From NCBI GenBank assembly GCA_009823395.1, contig CM020516.1, positions 10,110,001 to 10,174,000 on the forward strand: a stretch of DNA of 64,000 nt, given 5' to 3'. This document shows, one piece after another, positions 37,398-49,400 of this stretch (position 1 is the stretch's first letter; each line of letters begins with the position of its first letter). The stretch comes from Thamnaconus septentrionalis (lineage: Eukaryota; Chordata; Actinopteri; Tetraodontiformes; Monacanthidae). Under the pieces are notes generated by a model. That model was not told the DNA's origin. It did no database searches and was given only the letters and a program-made list of their open reading frames with translations. Position numbers and translations under genes: made by a program.

Positions 37398-38343
37398 ATT
37401 TATTATTTTTAAATTGGTAAAATCTTACATACAGCCTATAATTACATAGGTAAAAGTGTTTTCCCATTGTACAATAAAAGTAATTTGGTTTTACAACCCA
37501 TAGAATGGTTATATATATAGCTGACATTTTACACAGCCATATTTCTAAGGAAGCCAGGGATGGACCATCCAAACCGCCCGACAACGCATTTCTTATTTAT
37601 AGTTTGATCGTTTACCTTAAATAAACCAGCGAAGAAGGTGGATGAGGTATCCAGGTTTGTGCTCGCAGGCCACCTTAGTTCACTGGCGAGCTCGGGAGGG
37701 AGAGGGCGCAGAGTGAAAGTGAAAGACGCTGCAAATTAAAATGCAACCACCTGATGTAGCTGTTTCTCAAAAATCTGCTACTAACATACAGACGCAAAAA
37801 GAGTCTTTACAGCAAGGCAAGAGATGTTGATTCAACACAAGCACGGTGGTTGAAGATGCTGGGCTGTGTTAGTTGTAAGACTGCAACTCTGCTACAGCTA
37901 CAGCTATTAGGGGCCTTTTTGACTGTTCTCAAAAAGTTGCGAAACGTCATACCGGCCACGTTAACCACCAGCCGAAGCTGTGACAACGGAAAGGTGGTGG
38001 TGGTGTGAGCAGGTGACGGAGGGGAGGGAGTGGAGTGTGAGGAGGTGACGGGGAGGGCGAGTGGGGGAGGTAAGAGTGGGGCGGGTGCGGCTGCTGCCTG
38101 CATTTGGCAGCTGCTCCTTTAAACTCACCACAGCTGGTTTGCATGCATGTCAGTCTCATCTGCCAGTGCATCCTCGCTGGTCACCACGGTCACGTCCTCA
38201 AACCCAAAGCTGTTAAGAAACAGGCGCTTCGCGGAAGGCTGAGTGAACTTCTGACCCCTTTGTGTAGCGGTGAACAGCTCTCATATGGCCGAGTGTGTAA
38301 AAGGATGCTATTTTTTTTTTTTTTTTGAAAGGTCCCTTATTGT

Positions 38344-38471
38344 GGCCCTGCGATGAACTGGCGACTTGTCCAGGGTGTCACCCTGCCTTCGCCCTAAGAC
38401 AGCTGGGATAGGCTCCAGCAGACCCCCGTGACCCTGATTAGGAATAAGCGGGTATAGAAGATGGATGGATG
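38344..38471 (+). mobile_element. Short LINE-tail/SINE-like retroposon, copy 2, with perfect 13-bp target-site duplication
   Basis: Body starts GGCCCTGCGATGAACTGGCG and ends in a (GATG)n tail. The 13-bp sequence GGTCCCTTATTGT occurs at 38331-38343 and again at 38472-38484, bracketing the insert exactly. A perfect duplication points to a fairly recent insertion. Confidence 0.85.
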
Positions 38472-38524
38472 GGTCCCTTATTGTCCTGTTTTTCAGGTTT
38501 GTATTTTTTTTAAAATACCATACT

Positions 38525-38620
38525 GTACCACCTTTATCTATATAGCACATTCAAATACATCAAAGTGCTTTACAATAAACAGACATCATCAATAACCGTA
38601 TACATCATACCACATACACA
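38525..38620 (+). repeat. Fragment of a dispersed fish repeat
   Basis: Contains the phrases 'ctatatagcacattcaaa' and 'caaagtgctttacaataaac', which resemble a common teleost interspersed repeat. Ends are not defined. Confidence 0.3.
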
Positions 38621-40497
38621 GTGTCACATAGAGCACCACGACATCTCATGCTGTGCTCGGAAAAGCCAAACTATAAAAATGAGCCTTGACAATCATGTTT
38701 CCAGACGACGGCCTATTGCAAAGCTGATGTTTTGCTGTAGTTTCCACATGTTTGGAAAGGTGGCGTCAATGTGACAACACAAAGGGGCCGAATTCGCAAT
38801 GTCTTAGCACATATGTCCTGTGAAATGCAGCAGCCAGTAGCAGATGGTAAGCTTGTTTACAGACCTGCGGCACAAAATGATCATTGGGAGCAGCAGGTGA
38901 GGGGACTTTGGAATGACGCGAGAGACGCGACCTTCAACTGGGTAGGTGGGGAAAGGTCACTTAAGATTTTCCCCTCCTTCCCTGTGTGATTTTCCCGCTG
39001 CTGACAAATGCCTCGGGACTGTTTCTGCTGAGTGACATTTCGGCGGTAACTTTGTGTCCCCGTTGGAAAACAGGTTTCGTATCGATCCAGGGGAAAGGGG
39101 ACGGGAAATTGATCACAAGGTTTGACGGCAGCATTCCCCTAAAACTCGTGAGCCGTCCTTTCTGAGAAACCCTCGGGGTCGGATGAGAAAACAAGTGAAG
39201 GACTAATGAAAGGGGGCCTGTTTGTTGTAACCTCGCCAATCAATGGGAGCAGCAGTCATGTCCAGCGTTTAAATGGGAACATTTGATTGAGATGTTTCAT
39301 GCCGCACGGTATCTGGGTTGGCGCTGTGACGCATGAAGCGGAGACACGGGTGATTCAAAAACCAATCGAGGAGGGGTCCAAATCATCCCTGGGAAAAGGG
39401 CTCTGGACTGTGACAATATGTGCTTCCATGTGCAGTGGTGATTAATCTCCGGGAGCTGCACGTGCGCGAGTGGGTGTGTGTGGCTGCGTGGGAGGTTGGC
39501 TAGTCGGTCTGTAAGAGAAATAACCAGACTTGGTTCAAAGTGATTCATTTGCGCTTGGATGAAGCTGACGCCTTTTGGATAAATGGCAACAAACGTGATC
39601 AAGAAACAACTGTAGAAAATGACTTTCTACTCCTGGTCTGACACACTTACTTAATCACGATTACATTACAGCCAAGGATGGGTGGGGTCACACGACGCTG
39701 CAGCAAGCAGCCGGTCGGTCTGAGCTGAAGAGCTTTTCATGACACATCTAATAGGGAAAAAAAGATGAAAAATTTAATGTGGTAAAGCAGAGAAAGCTGA
39801 GTTTGAAGCAATGTAATAATAATATATAACATGAGACAAACTGGCAGTGAATTTGAAGAAACCTGCTAAAGAGGTTTTATAAAATTGATTTAGGATCTCA
39901 TGTTTTATTATCTGGTCTTAGTAGATTAAACAAGGAACCAAACTTGACACTTGACCCTCTCCCCCCCCCACCCCCCACCCCTCCCGACCCACCCCCTAAG
40001 TCTTCCTGTTGTCAGGTTGAGTCTCTTTTTCCTGCTGCGACACTTTATATAGCCATAAAGCACCAACAGACTTGTGCTAAAACTCCTCACTATGCAACTC
40101 ACGCGTAGCTTGTGTTGTGCATGAACAGATCATTTACTACAGAACGGCACTGATGATTCAGTCCAAACCATATTAAGGCTGTAAGTGTGTCTCTTTCCTG
40201 AAACAGTGGGCTGCTTTGTTTTTTGTTTTGTAAGAGAAGATGCAGGTACGGCCTTCCCTGCTGCCATGGAGTGAGTCATTAGGCACATTGTGCAACTGAG
40301 CTTTTTTGTCTGCATAATCGAAAAAATATAATAAACAAGATTTGGAAGTCTTCTTGGTGTGATTTAAAAAAAAAAAAGAAGCTCTGGCTGCATCACAGAA
40401 ATCAAATGTGAATAATTTATGTATAAAAGGAAAAAAGCTCTTGGATTCAAAGGAGAAATCACATTCACAAGAGGTTGAGTAACAACCTAAAAGAGTC

Positions 40498-40503
40498 TTT
40501 ATT
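40498..40503 (-). terminator. otor: Poly(A) signal of otor (AATAAA on the minus strand)
   Basis: TTTATT on the plus strand reads AATAAA on the minus strand, 210 bp after the otor stop codon. No stronger signal lies between, so a 3' UTR of roughly 230 bp is likely. Confidence 0.5.
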
Positions 40504-40712
40504 ATTCTTGTGAAAAAATCAACATGCATTGACTGAAAATAGGTTTTCGGAGAAAAGTCTCTATTTCCAACAAAGGAAGGAAGAAAGTACTTGCATACTA
40601 AAGCAAAACTGAGACCCCGGCTCTGTGAGGAAACAGCAGCATTTAAATGCACTTAGTCTGAAAAGACTTGCAGCTTGTTAAAAAAAAGTTGGGTTGTTGA
40701 GTCTTCCACGTC

Positions 40713-41563
40713 CTAATCGCAGTAGAAGTCCGTCCCCTGACAAAAAAAGACGTCACAAAGTCAACACTGGGGCCTTTTTAAAACTTTGTTCCCTTCAGAA
40801 AAAGACAAAACTCACAGTTGTGGGGATGGTGACAGTGTCTTGCGCAAACTGACGGGTCTCTTTCACCACAGTGGCCGGAAAGTAGCCGATGATGCCCATC
40901 TGGTCCACATATCGCGTGCTGTAAACCTGCCGGAAAATGGAAACAGCACGGCCTCTATATGAACTGTGTGTGCATTATATTCCATCCTGTGTGAACTCGA
41001 CCATCCGCATGAAGCTCGATTGAAAGCAAAGATGTTCCATGTGTTTTAGAGTAGAATATATGTGGAGAGAAAAAATATATAGAAAAAAAAAATATTTAAA
41101 ACGTTTGACAGACACTGTCATGTCTCGTCTGTGTTTGCCTGTGATGATTTCATGCACGTACGCTTCCTGACCAGAAGACTCCGCTGCCCTCCTCTGGTGC
41201 GAGCTTAGAATACACATAAACCATCTGGCCCTTCCTGATGTTGATGAATCTGCAGTCCGGAGCTATGAAGTCATCCAAGGCTGTGGCCACAGAGAGAACA
41301 TCTGAGTGACCAAACAAAACAGGAACAACAATCATGAGGATACGGTGCACATTGTCTGCGCGGCTCTCACACCGTTTGATAAAGCATGAAGATTTCGAAG
41401 GATTTAGTCTTCACGCTGACATGACCATTTATTTGTGCACGGACTTACTTGAGCATTCCGCATCCCCGCAAATCTTGTTGTCGGCCAGTTTGTCCATGCG
41501 GATGACCCCTGCAGTGTGGTGCAGCAGTCCGGCGCAAAGGAGAAGCAGCAGTGGAGAAATCAT
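40713..41563 (-). CDS. otor: Otoraplin (MIA/OTOR family secreted SH3-like protein), 4 exons
   Basis: Minus strand. Exons: 41563-41449, 41301-41162, 40926-40816, 40736-40713; GT-AG introns, phases agree, 390 nt, 129 aa (human otoraplin 128 aa). Residues 1 to about 19 form a signal peptide ([19 protein letters not shown]). The rest is one SH3-like domain with the four family cysteines C32, C37, C55 and C128, expected to pair C32-C37 and C55-C128. Typical blocks are [25 protein letters not shown] and GIIGYFP. The last exon encodes only seven residues and the stop. Otoraplin is secreted in the inner ear; MIA-family proteins bind extracellular matrix. MIA itself is the nearest alternative, but otoraplin is preferred because it neighbours PCSK2 in human 20p12.1 in the same orientation. 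Confidence 0.92.
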
Positions 41564-41625
41564 GCTGACCACAAGAGAAGGAGCAGGAGAAGTTGTGCGT
41601 GTGGATGTCTGTGGGACCTTAATGC

Positions 41626-41633
41626 TATTTAAA
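41626..41633 (-). promoter_or_regulatory. otor: Possible TATA-like element of otor
   Basis: TTTTAAATAG on the minus strand lies about 63-70 bp upstream of the otor ATG, the right place for a TATA box with a short leader. Weak evidence, as the area is A/T-rich. Confidence 0.3.
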
Positions 41634-42090
41634 AAAAAATAAAAAATGAGATGAAAATCTCCAAATGCTTCTCAGCCAGGGCAGGATGGGCTGAGCCCGG
41701 CATCATGAGCTGCCCGACCAATCAGTGCTGACTTGTAGGAATGCCGCACTCTCGAGGACTTTTCATTTCCCACAGGGGAGTTGGCTAAACGCTCTAAATC
41801 TCAGCGTTCCCAGGCACAGCACAGGGAAAACAAGCTGGTGGTAAATCTGTTGAGGTACACCCACTTTGATGTCTGGGGGGAACAACAGAGATATTGAAAT
41901 ATCAAACACGGTTGTTTAAAATTGAAAACAATTAAATGGAATAGATGTTATCACTTTTAATTCAATCCTCTGCCAAGGTATGACTCACGGAGGGGCATGC
42001 ATCAGAAAATATTGCATTAGTGTCATTTTTGGTATGTGAGGTAGGTAGATACTTTATTGCTGTTTGCGTCCATCGCCCTATCTGAGTCAT

Positions 42091-42375
42091 CTATCCATCC
42101 ATTTTCAATACCCGCTTCTTCCTGAGCTAAGGGGCACTGGGGTCTGCTGGAGCCCCTCCAAGCTGTCATAGGGCGAAGGCAGGGTGACACCCTGGACAAG
42201 TCACCAGTTCATCGCAGGGCCACATCTAGAGACAAACAACCATTCGCACTCACATTTAGAGACAATTTAGACTTTCACCAGTTTAGAAAATTCACCTTAC
42301 ATGCATGTTTTTGGACTGTGAGGGAAGCCAGAGAACACAGGAAGACACAGGGAGAACATGCATGCTGCCCCACTG
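42091..42375 (-). mobile_element. Longer, diverged copy of the LINE-tail/SINE-like retroposon
   Basis: In reverse orientation: tail 'ccatccatt' at the left, then the complement of the body seen at 38344 (for example 'caccctggacaagtcaccag'). It continues beyond the point where the short copies begin into 'gggccacatctagagac' and 'ttggactgtgagggaagcc'. This shows that the short copies are derived from a longer element. Confidence 0.65.
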
Positions 42376-43434
42376 TGTCGTCCTGGGTTACAGTCAGTTT
42401 GACCCACACAGTTTTTCTGTTCTTTTCTTCAGCCCTCCACCTACAGTACCTCGGCCCTGGGTCGTGGAGGAAGCCCGACTTTGATCCTGCATAAAAGCGA
42501 CTTTCTGTTGGCTCCTCTACAGTCTATTGACACGGGCAGTTTACATTTTCACAGTTCCTCGAGATTTAGGGAGGAACTGTCACCTTGTTTGCGTTTTCGC
42601 AAAACAAGGTGAGTAGGAACCACTTTGGTTCCTACACAGCCTCTCCCAGGAGGACCCTGGGGGAGTAAGGAGACAGGCGCTGGGACTTAGGTGAATCAAC
42701 AATATGCAGTTACAAACACAACACGGTACAAACGTATGCTGGCGTTTGAATCATACATATTTAACGGTATTAATAATTATTTAATTTAACAGAGCTTGGT
42801 TTTTAGAAATGATGCAATCTGAAGGAAATCCACAAATAAGTTTGAATTGTTTAAGTGTTTATCTTTAATTCGGATACAGTACATTTCGCCTCTTAAGTCC
42901 TTTCTGCTTTGTCAACGGAGTTTAAATATCTTGGTTCAAACTCCATTTTAAAAAAAAAATCTAGACTGTCTGCGTTTCTTCCCACCCTTTTAATCTTATT
43001 TTTTATTGTCTCTTCGTCACATTGATTGTGTCTGATGCAAAAGCGTTGCAAAGCTTGCATTGCGCTTATTCTTTTCATCCGGGTAGCTGAGCGGGCGGGG
43101 TTTAAGAAGTGCAGACGTTAGCCGGACGCTCCTGCGTTCATCCGGGCTTTAAGGGGTTTTAAATCAAGCGCACTCTTCCCAACGCACCGTGCTGACGTAA
43201 GACTGCTGTGGAAACTCAAAACGACAGAGTGGGACGCAGGGGGCGTTATTGTTTGACAGGAATAGTTTTGGGGGTTGTTGTGTTTTTTAGGGCAGGTGGA
43301 AGTTCATTTAAAAGGACTATATTTCATTATATGTGCGTTAAGTGTATCGCCTGGCCTGACGTTTTCTCAAAAAATTCTCAATTGTTGTCCAGGTGGCGGA
43401 AAAGCTAAGTTCACCTCGGTTCCCAAAGTAGCTG

Positions 43435-46400
43435 ATGGATGAGCGGGTTTCCGACTTTTTTGGCTCTGAGAATGGACACGGATCAGGATCGCAAGGTGCT
43501 TCGGGTCACGCAAAATCGGGAAATGGCTTTGGGGTTGCCCAGAGAAAGTCTTTTTTGAAGAGCAAGAAATCCAAGACTCGCTTCGCTCGGAACTTGAAGC
43601 CCAGCAACAACACTCCGTATCTCCCCCCTGAGGTGAGTGAAGCTGATGGACGTCTCATTTTTGTGCCAGCGGCGTTTACGTTTCCGCAACTAATGTACTT
43701 TATCGTTCGTTGTATTTACGGCTGTTACAGAAATGACAACAAAAGAAAAAAAAAAAAGGTGAATTGTCTCATAATGATGCGTCCCTGGTTAGCGACCAGA
43801 CAGCACCGGGGCATGTCAGAACCCTCGGCTGTGACACGTAGCTAGCCCCGGTGTGTAACTTGATGCCACAAATAGTGAATGAGATGTGTCGGCTAACGTT
43901 ATAGCAGCATCGAAACTCGTTAAAATAAAATCGCATTTTCCCCCTGATAATTGCGACGGTATGGCTTTTTTGCTTGGGGTACGACTGCCATTCCAAAAGT
44001 CAGTCAAGCCGGTGTCGAGCGTTAGCTTCGTTGGCTAGCTAGCACAAAAGAGGAACAGCTGTGTTTGTAAATATCTTGCGTTGGGGATGGTTGGCTGGGC
44101 GGGTGTGTGTGACCGACTGCTGTAGCTCACTCAGCTATTTATGCCACTGCACAGCAACAACAAGAGTCAGTTTATTTATGTGCCCTCAGTTGTCATTGAC
44201 TCGGTTGACAGTTAAGTGTAATTTTCCATGGTTTTAATCCGCTACGTTGGTCATAGGGGGGCAGGTCCCAGCATGTCCACCGGCTCCTCTGTTTAAACTG
44301 ACAAGCAAATATGAACCATCACTTTTACACACTGGACAGTATTTTGTGTTTTATTAATTAATTTATTTTTAAATATATATTGTTGTTTTGTTTTAGTAGT
44401 TACTTTTTTAATTAGTTTATCTGTGTTGTGGCGGTTGTACTGTTCTGACCCGGCCGCCCCATTCACAGTCGGGCTCTGGGGCTCCTCATTCACTCCGATT
44501 GCTTTCTGTTTTGTTTCCAACGTGTCAATAACCTGTTTTTTCACTTCACCGCTGTTTACCTGCTGTTGTTCTTCCTCTGTGCCTGTCTGCTTGTCTCTCT
44601 CTGCTCACCTCTTTTAGGTGGAGGAGGGCAATATAGAGTACAAGGTAAGAAAAGATGCTCTGCACCCTTTTGTGTTCAAACACGACTTTGCTAAAAAAGA
44701 ACTTCACTCAATTTGCAATGTATTTTTAATCTGTGTTGAACGTGTAAACATGTCATCTTAATATGCAGTACGCCATTTGCCTCACCTAATGAATCCTGGA
44801 CATCAATACCACTGTAGATTAGCAAGATCTTTTATAGCCTCTGAACAGGTGTCCACCCTGGCCTCCGCCCAGCAACACTCCTTCGCGAGACCAAATTTTA
44901 CTTTATATACATGTAGTTTGAATTTGTTATTGACTTCTTTTTTTTTTTTTTCACTCAGCTGAAGTTGGTGAATCCCACGCAGTATCGCTTCGAGCACCTG
45001 GCCACACAAATGAAATGGCGCCTACAGGAGGGCCGAGGCGAGGCTGTCTATCAGATTGGCGTCGAGGACAATGGCATGCTGGTGGGGCTGTCTGAGGAGG
45101 ACATGAGGGCATCACTCAAGACCCTGTACAAGATGGCTGAGAAGTAAGCCAGTTTGCTTTTGAAGTTTATAGCCAGGGAACTGGTGAATAAAGTTTGGTC
45201 ATTCTCTTAATAAGATCACAAAAAGACCTGCTACGTATATCACATTCATTTATTGATCAAATGTATTTTCTGTTTATTTTTCTTCTTTTACCTCAGAGTC
45301 GGGGCTGACATCACTGTCCTCAGAGAGCAAGAGGTAGACTATGACGCTGACGTGCCACTGAAGATTGCAGAGGTTCTCATCCGTAAGGTGCCGGATGACC
45401 AGCAGGTGAGTAGACTCCTTGCCAAGACATGAGGCTTTTCCTTGTTGTCCTCATTGATATTGTATTGTGTTTTGTTTTTTTTTTATTCATTTTTCATTCT
45501 GTTTTTTTTTCTCTGTGTGTCTTTTTTCCTGCAGTTCCTGGACCTGCGAGTTGCCGTCCTGGGGAACGTGGACTCGGGCAAGTCGACCTTGTTGGGCGTT
45601 CTGACGCAAGGCGAGCTCGACAATGGACGGGGAAGGGCGAGGCTCAACCTCTTCAGGCATTTGCATGAGATTCAGACTGGACGCACGTCAAGCATCAGCT
45701 TTGAGATCCTGGGCTTTAACAGCAAAGGAGAGGTGATGAAGGATCCAGCGTCCTCCAATACAAAGGAATAATAAATGCAGTTCCCTACTGTCTGATCAGT
45801 GGTTTTTAACTGCGTTTTTCCCGCCGTTCTTTTTCTAGGTCGTGAATTACAGCGAGTCTCGGACGGCGGAGGACATTTGCGAGAGTGCCTCTAAAATGAT
45901 CACGTTCATGGATCTGGCGGGTCACCACAAGTACTTGAAAACCACCATCTTCGGCCTTACCAGCTACTGTCCGGACTTTGCGATGCTGGTCGTCAGCGCA
46001 AACACAGGCATCGGTGAGCACTGATTGTTTCATAGCTGCAAAGGTTCAACCGGGACGTCATCGCGGCTTGGTATGACTCTCGTGCCTCCTGCTATTCTGT
46101 CCGTGTATTGTGGACTGGCCTCTGTCAGGGTGACTCAGTCATAGCGACATGCTGGAAACCAACACTCCCAGGGCCAGTCTGAGAGACAGCCTACGTATGT
46201 TTGTATACACCACACCTCCATGCTGCATTGCTGAGCGGCCTTGGCTTAGCGCTCCAGCAAACACATGATATCCGAGCTTATGTAAGACCCCCGTCTAATA
46301 GCCGAAGCCGCCGTGCCCTTCTCCCCCGCCCAGTCTAAAAGTATCCCACATGCCTTCCTTTAATGTTCTCTGACCTGCTGCAGGTAGCTCTTTCACTCAT

Positions 46401-49400
46401 AAAGTTTGACTGTATTGACAGGCTTCACTTACTTGCTGGAATGTTTCTTTTCCCCTGCGGCGGAGAAGCTTTGAAATAATAGTTTTCTTCTCTCTGACAT
46501 TGTCGTAGTTTCACCAAAGAGGCCTTTGAAACCGCAGAACGCGCCTCACTTGTGGCGGAAAAAGTGTTTTGCATTTTTTGTGTAGCTGGTAAACAAAGTT
46601 GTGTTGTGTGTGCGTCATGTGAGGGTGACAGCTCAGTGGCAGGTGGTGCCAGTTAGTGCTCATGTCAGGATGGCCGAGCGGTCTAAGGCGCTGCGTTCAG
46701 GTCGCAGTCTCCCCTGGAGGCGTGGGTTCGAATCCCACTTCTGACAACACTCCTTTTATGTGTTGTTGTTTGTTTTGTTTTTTAATTTATACATATATTT
46801 TTTGATGACTGCTTTTACTTAGACTGTTGGTTATTGTTTTGTTTCTTTTTATTTATTGACACAGAAATTATTTTTGTCCATGCTAATTATCATTCCAGCT
46901 CCCTGTCTGAGTTCAGAAACGAGGCCGGTTGTCCTCTGTCAGAGATAAAGATGTTTCTAAGTGACAGAACAGCTCCAGAGTCCATGGTGACAAACTAGTG
47001 AACAACATTTCCTCCTGCTTGCATCATACGAGATTTATTACTCCGTGTGTGTAATGGAGTGTATTGTCAGTGTGCTTCAAGTGCAACGCCCTGCAGTCAA
47101 AACATGTTTTTTCTTCCCCTTTGTCTTTTGTCTTTCATCTGTTTGAGATTTGAATGCAACGTGAGTTAGTTTCCACTGCTTTAATCCTGTCAAAACATTG
47201 GCGCATTAATCCTCAAGTCAAAAAAAAAAAAAAAAAACTGATGTCAGAAGTGGGATTCGAACCCACGCCTCCAGGGGAGACTGCGACCTGAACGCAGCGC
47301 CTTAGACCGCTCGGCCATCCTGACGTGCCTGCTGAGTTGTTTACGTTGAGATATGAGCGGGTGGGGGAGGGGCTCTGGCACTGAGGAATGGAGTGTGCCC
47401 CAGATAAGAATGGGGCACACTGGGGCCTTTTGACGGCAAACTAGATCTTGAATAAAAGAAAGTTCAATCATTTAGGATGCAGTATTATGGTATTCTAATA
47501 AATACTGTCATTTTGTTGATTTGTTGGGTTTTTTTTTTTTAAACAAGACAAATACAAAAGTCAAGTCATAGGGGCAAAAAACCACAAGAAAATAGAAGTC
47601 TAAACACAGCTGAACTGTGCTTTAAATTCTGCAGTTAAAAAAAAAAAAGAAATCCAAAGTTTATATCTGTTGCTGCGCCGATGTGCTCGTCAGTTCCAAA
47701 ATAAGACGCGCCGGGCCAAACGGGGTGAGGAACCAGTAACACCACAGCTTGGTTACAGACAGAAAAAAGGGGTACAGCGTGTCTGCAACCCAAGGAGCTG
47801 CTTAAATTATGAAACAGAGTAATGGACCTGAGTAATGGACACTGTCCAGGCCTGGTCATAACGTCCACGCTGAGCGAGCGAGCTGGTCATAATCCTGTCA
47901 TCTTTAAGCGCAGATTTAAATCTCTCCGAAACATAGTTATTGACGTGTCAAAATAATAATAATAACTTTCTGTCATCCTTTAATGCTGAGCTGCAGGCTC
48001 GTTACACTACAGGGGACATTAACCTCACATGCACGTTCGCATCTCTGGTCCAAATATAACACCGAGCTCGCCAAACGACCTGCTGCTCAGCTGAGAGTTT
48101 ATTTTAAATGTCCGCAAGTTCTAATGCAAGTTTAGACCCATATCCAGTTGTAAACGTGTGCAGGCTTTGTTTACAAATAAACACCTTTGTTTTGTTAAAA
48201 AAACAACTGCATCCTGAGTAGGAAGTTGGACTTGTCTTGTCTTGGAAATGTTTATATTTGATGTGGAAGGCCTCATTATGAACACTGATTAAAATACTTT
48301 AATTTTTTTTTAACTTTTTAATTTTTAATTTATTTTCCGTGTTATCAACAGTGCTGTGCGCTGCCAGCTCGATTGTGACGTCACAGTAGAACACCAGTAA
48401 ACTGACCTCCTCATCCTCATCCTCCTCTTCCTCTTCTTCCTCTCCGCCACAGCTGGAACAACGCGCGAGCACCTGGGCATCGCCATGGCCCTCAAGGTGC
48501 CCATCTTCATCGTCATCAGCAAGGTGGACCTGTGCACTCGGGCCACCGTGGAGCGCACCGTGCGGCAGCTGGAGCGCGTGCTGAAGCAGCCGGGCTGCAA
48601 CAAGGTGCCCATGGTCATCGGCGGCAAGGACGACGCCGTCACGGCGGCGCAGCAGTTCGCCCAGTCGCCCAAGTGAGTTGACACGTCAGCCAATGGGAGA
48701 GAGAGGGAGAGTTTGTTACTCTATTCTTTTTTTGTTTGCTTTTTATTTTTAAGTGTATGGTTGCCCCTGATGGTCTTGGGTATTCTGGACGCATCGTCTT
48801 GCGCATTTCATACCAAACATCTTCTGAAACGTCAATATTTGACTCTGACTCTCGTACTTCTGGCGTAGCGTTGAGCTTTCCCAATTATTGCATCTGTTTT
48901 TGTCGCGTGACTGCGAGCTGTGTGTTCTTCCTGGCAGCATCACGCCCATCTTCACTCTGTCCAACGTGTCCGGAGAGAGTCTGGACCTGCTGAAGGTCTT
49001 CCTCAACATCATCCCCCCGCTGAGCAACACCAAGGAGCAGGAGGAGCTGATGGAGCAGCTGACCGAGTTTCAGGTAAGGCGAAACGACGCAAACATTTGT
49101 CGTCGGTGTATATAAACAACGTGTCCGTGACGTTGACCGACGTCTTTTGTCCACTTCTGAAAGGTGGATGAGATCTACACGGTGCCGGAGGTGGGGACCG
49201 TGGTGGGGGGAACCCTGTACAGGTGAGTGCACGCCTCCGCTGCAGCCGCCGGTCACTCGTCAGGACCGCCTCCCTCTGAGCTCTCCCTCCCTCTCTGCGG
49301 CGGCTGCAGCGGTATTTGTCGCGAGGGCGACGGCCTGGTGGTCGGGCCCACCGACTCGGGCCAGTTCCACCAGCTGACCGTCGGCAGCATCCAGAGGAAC

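Larger units (their letters stand above)
26846..40712. other. pcsk2-otor intergenic region, no coding gene recognised
   Basis: About 13.9 kb between the divergent 5' side of pcsk2 and the 3' end of otor. It holds the pcsk2 promoter area, CA and ATT/AAT microsatellites, two short retroposons (28881-29014 and 38344-38471), a hAT-like element (35919-36219), a solo MITE arm (37371-37397), a C-rich tract (39959-39995) and an AT-rich segment at about 31680-32090 that looks like a possible conserved enhancer. All open frames here are short, lack family similarity that I recognise, or are made by simple repeats. Confidence 0.6.
41564..43434. other. Divergent otor-gtpbp2 intergenic region
   Basis: A 1.9-kb head-to-head spacer. 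The left part carries the otor upstream region and, at 42091-42375, an older and longer copy of the retroposon family. The right part has a GC box (GCGGGCGGGG, 43091-43100), fitting a TATA-less housekeeping promoter for gtpbp2. A TAG in frame two codons before the gtpbp2 ATG closes its leader. Confidence 0.6.

Noticed and set aside
37807..38103. Pro/Ser-rich minus-strand open frame
   Set aside because: Low complexity from a GGTG/GGAG tract; not supported as a gene.
47244..47471. 75-aa minus-strand open frame
   Set aside because: It is the translation of the minus-strand tRNA-Leu gene and its flank.
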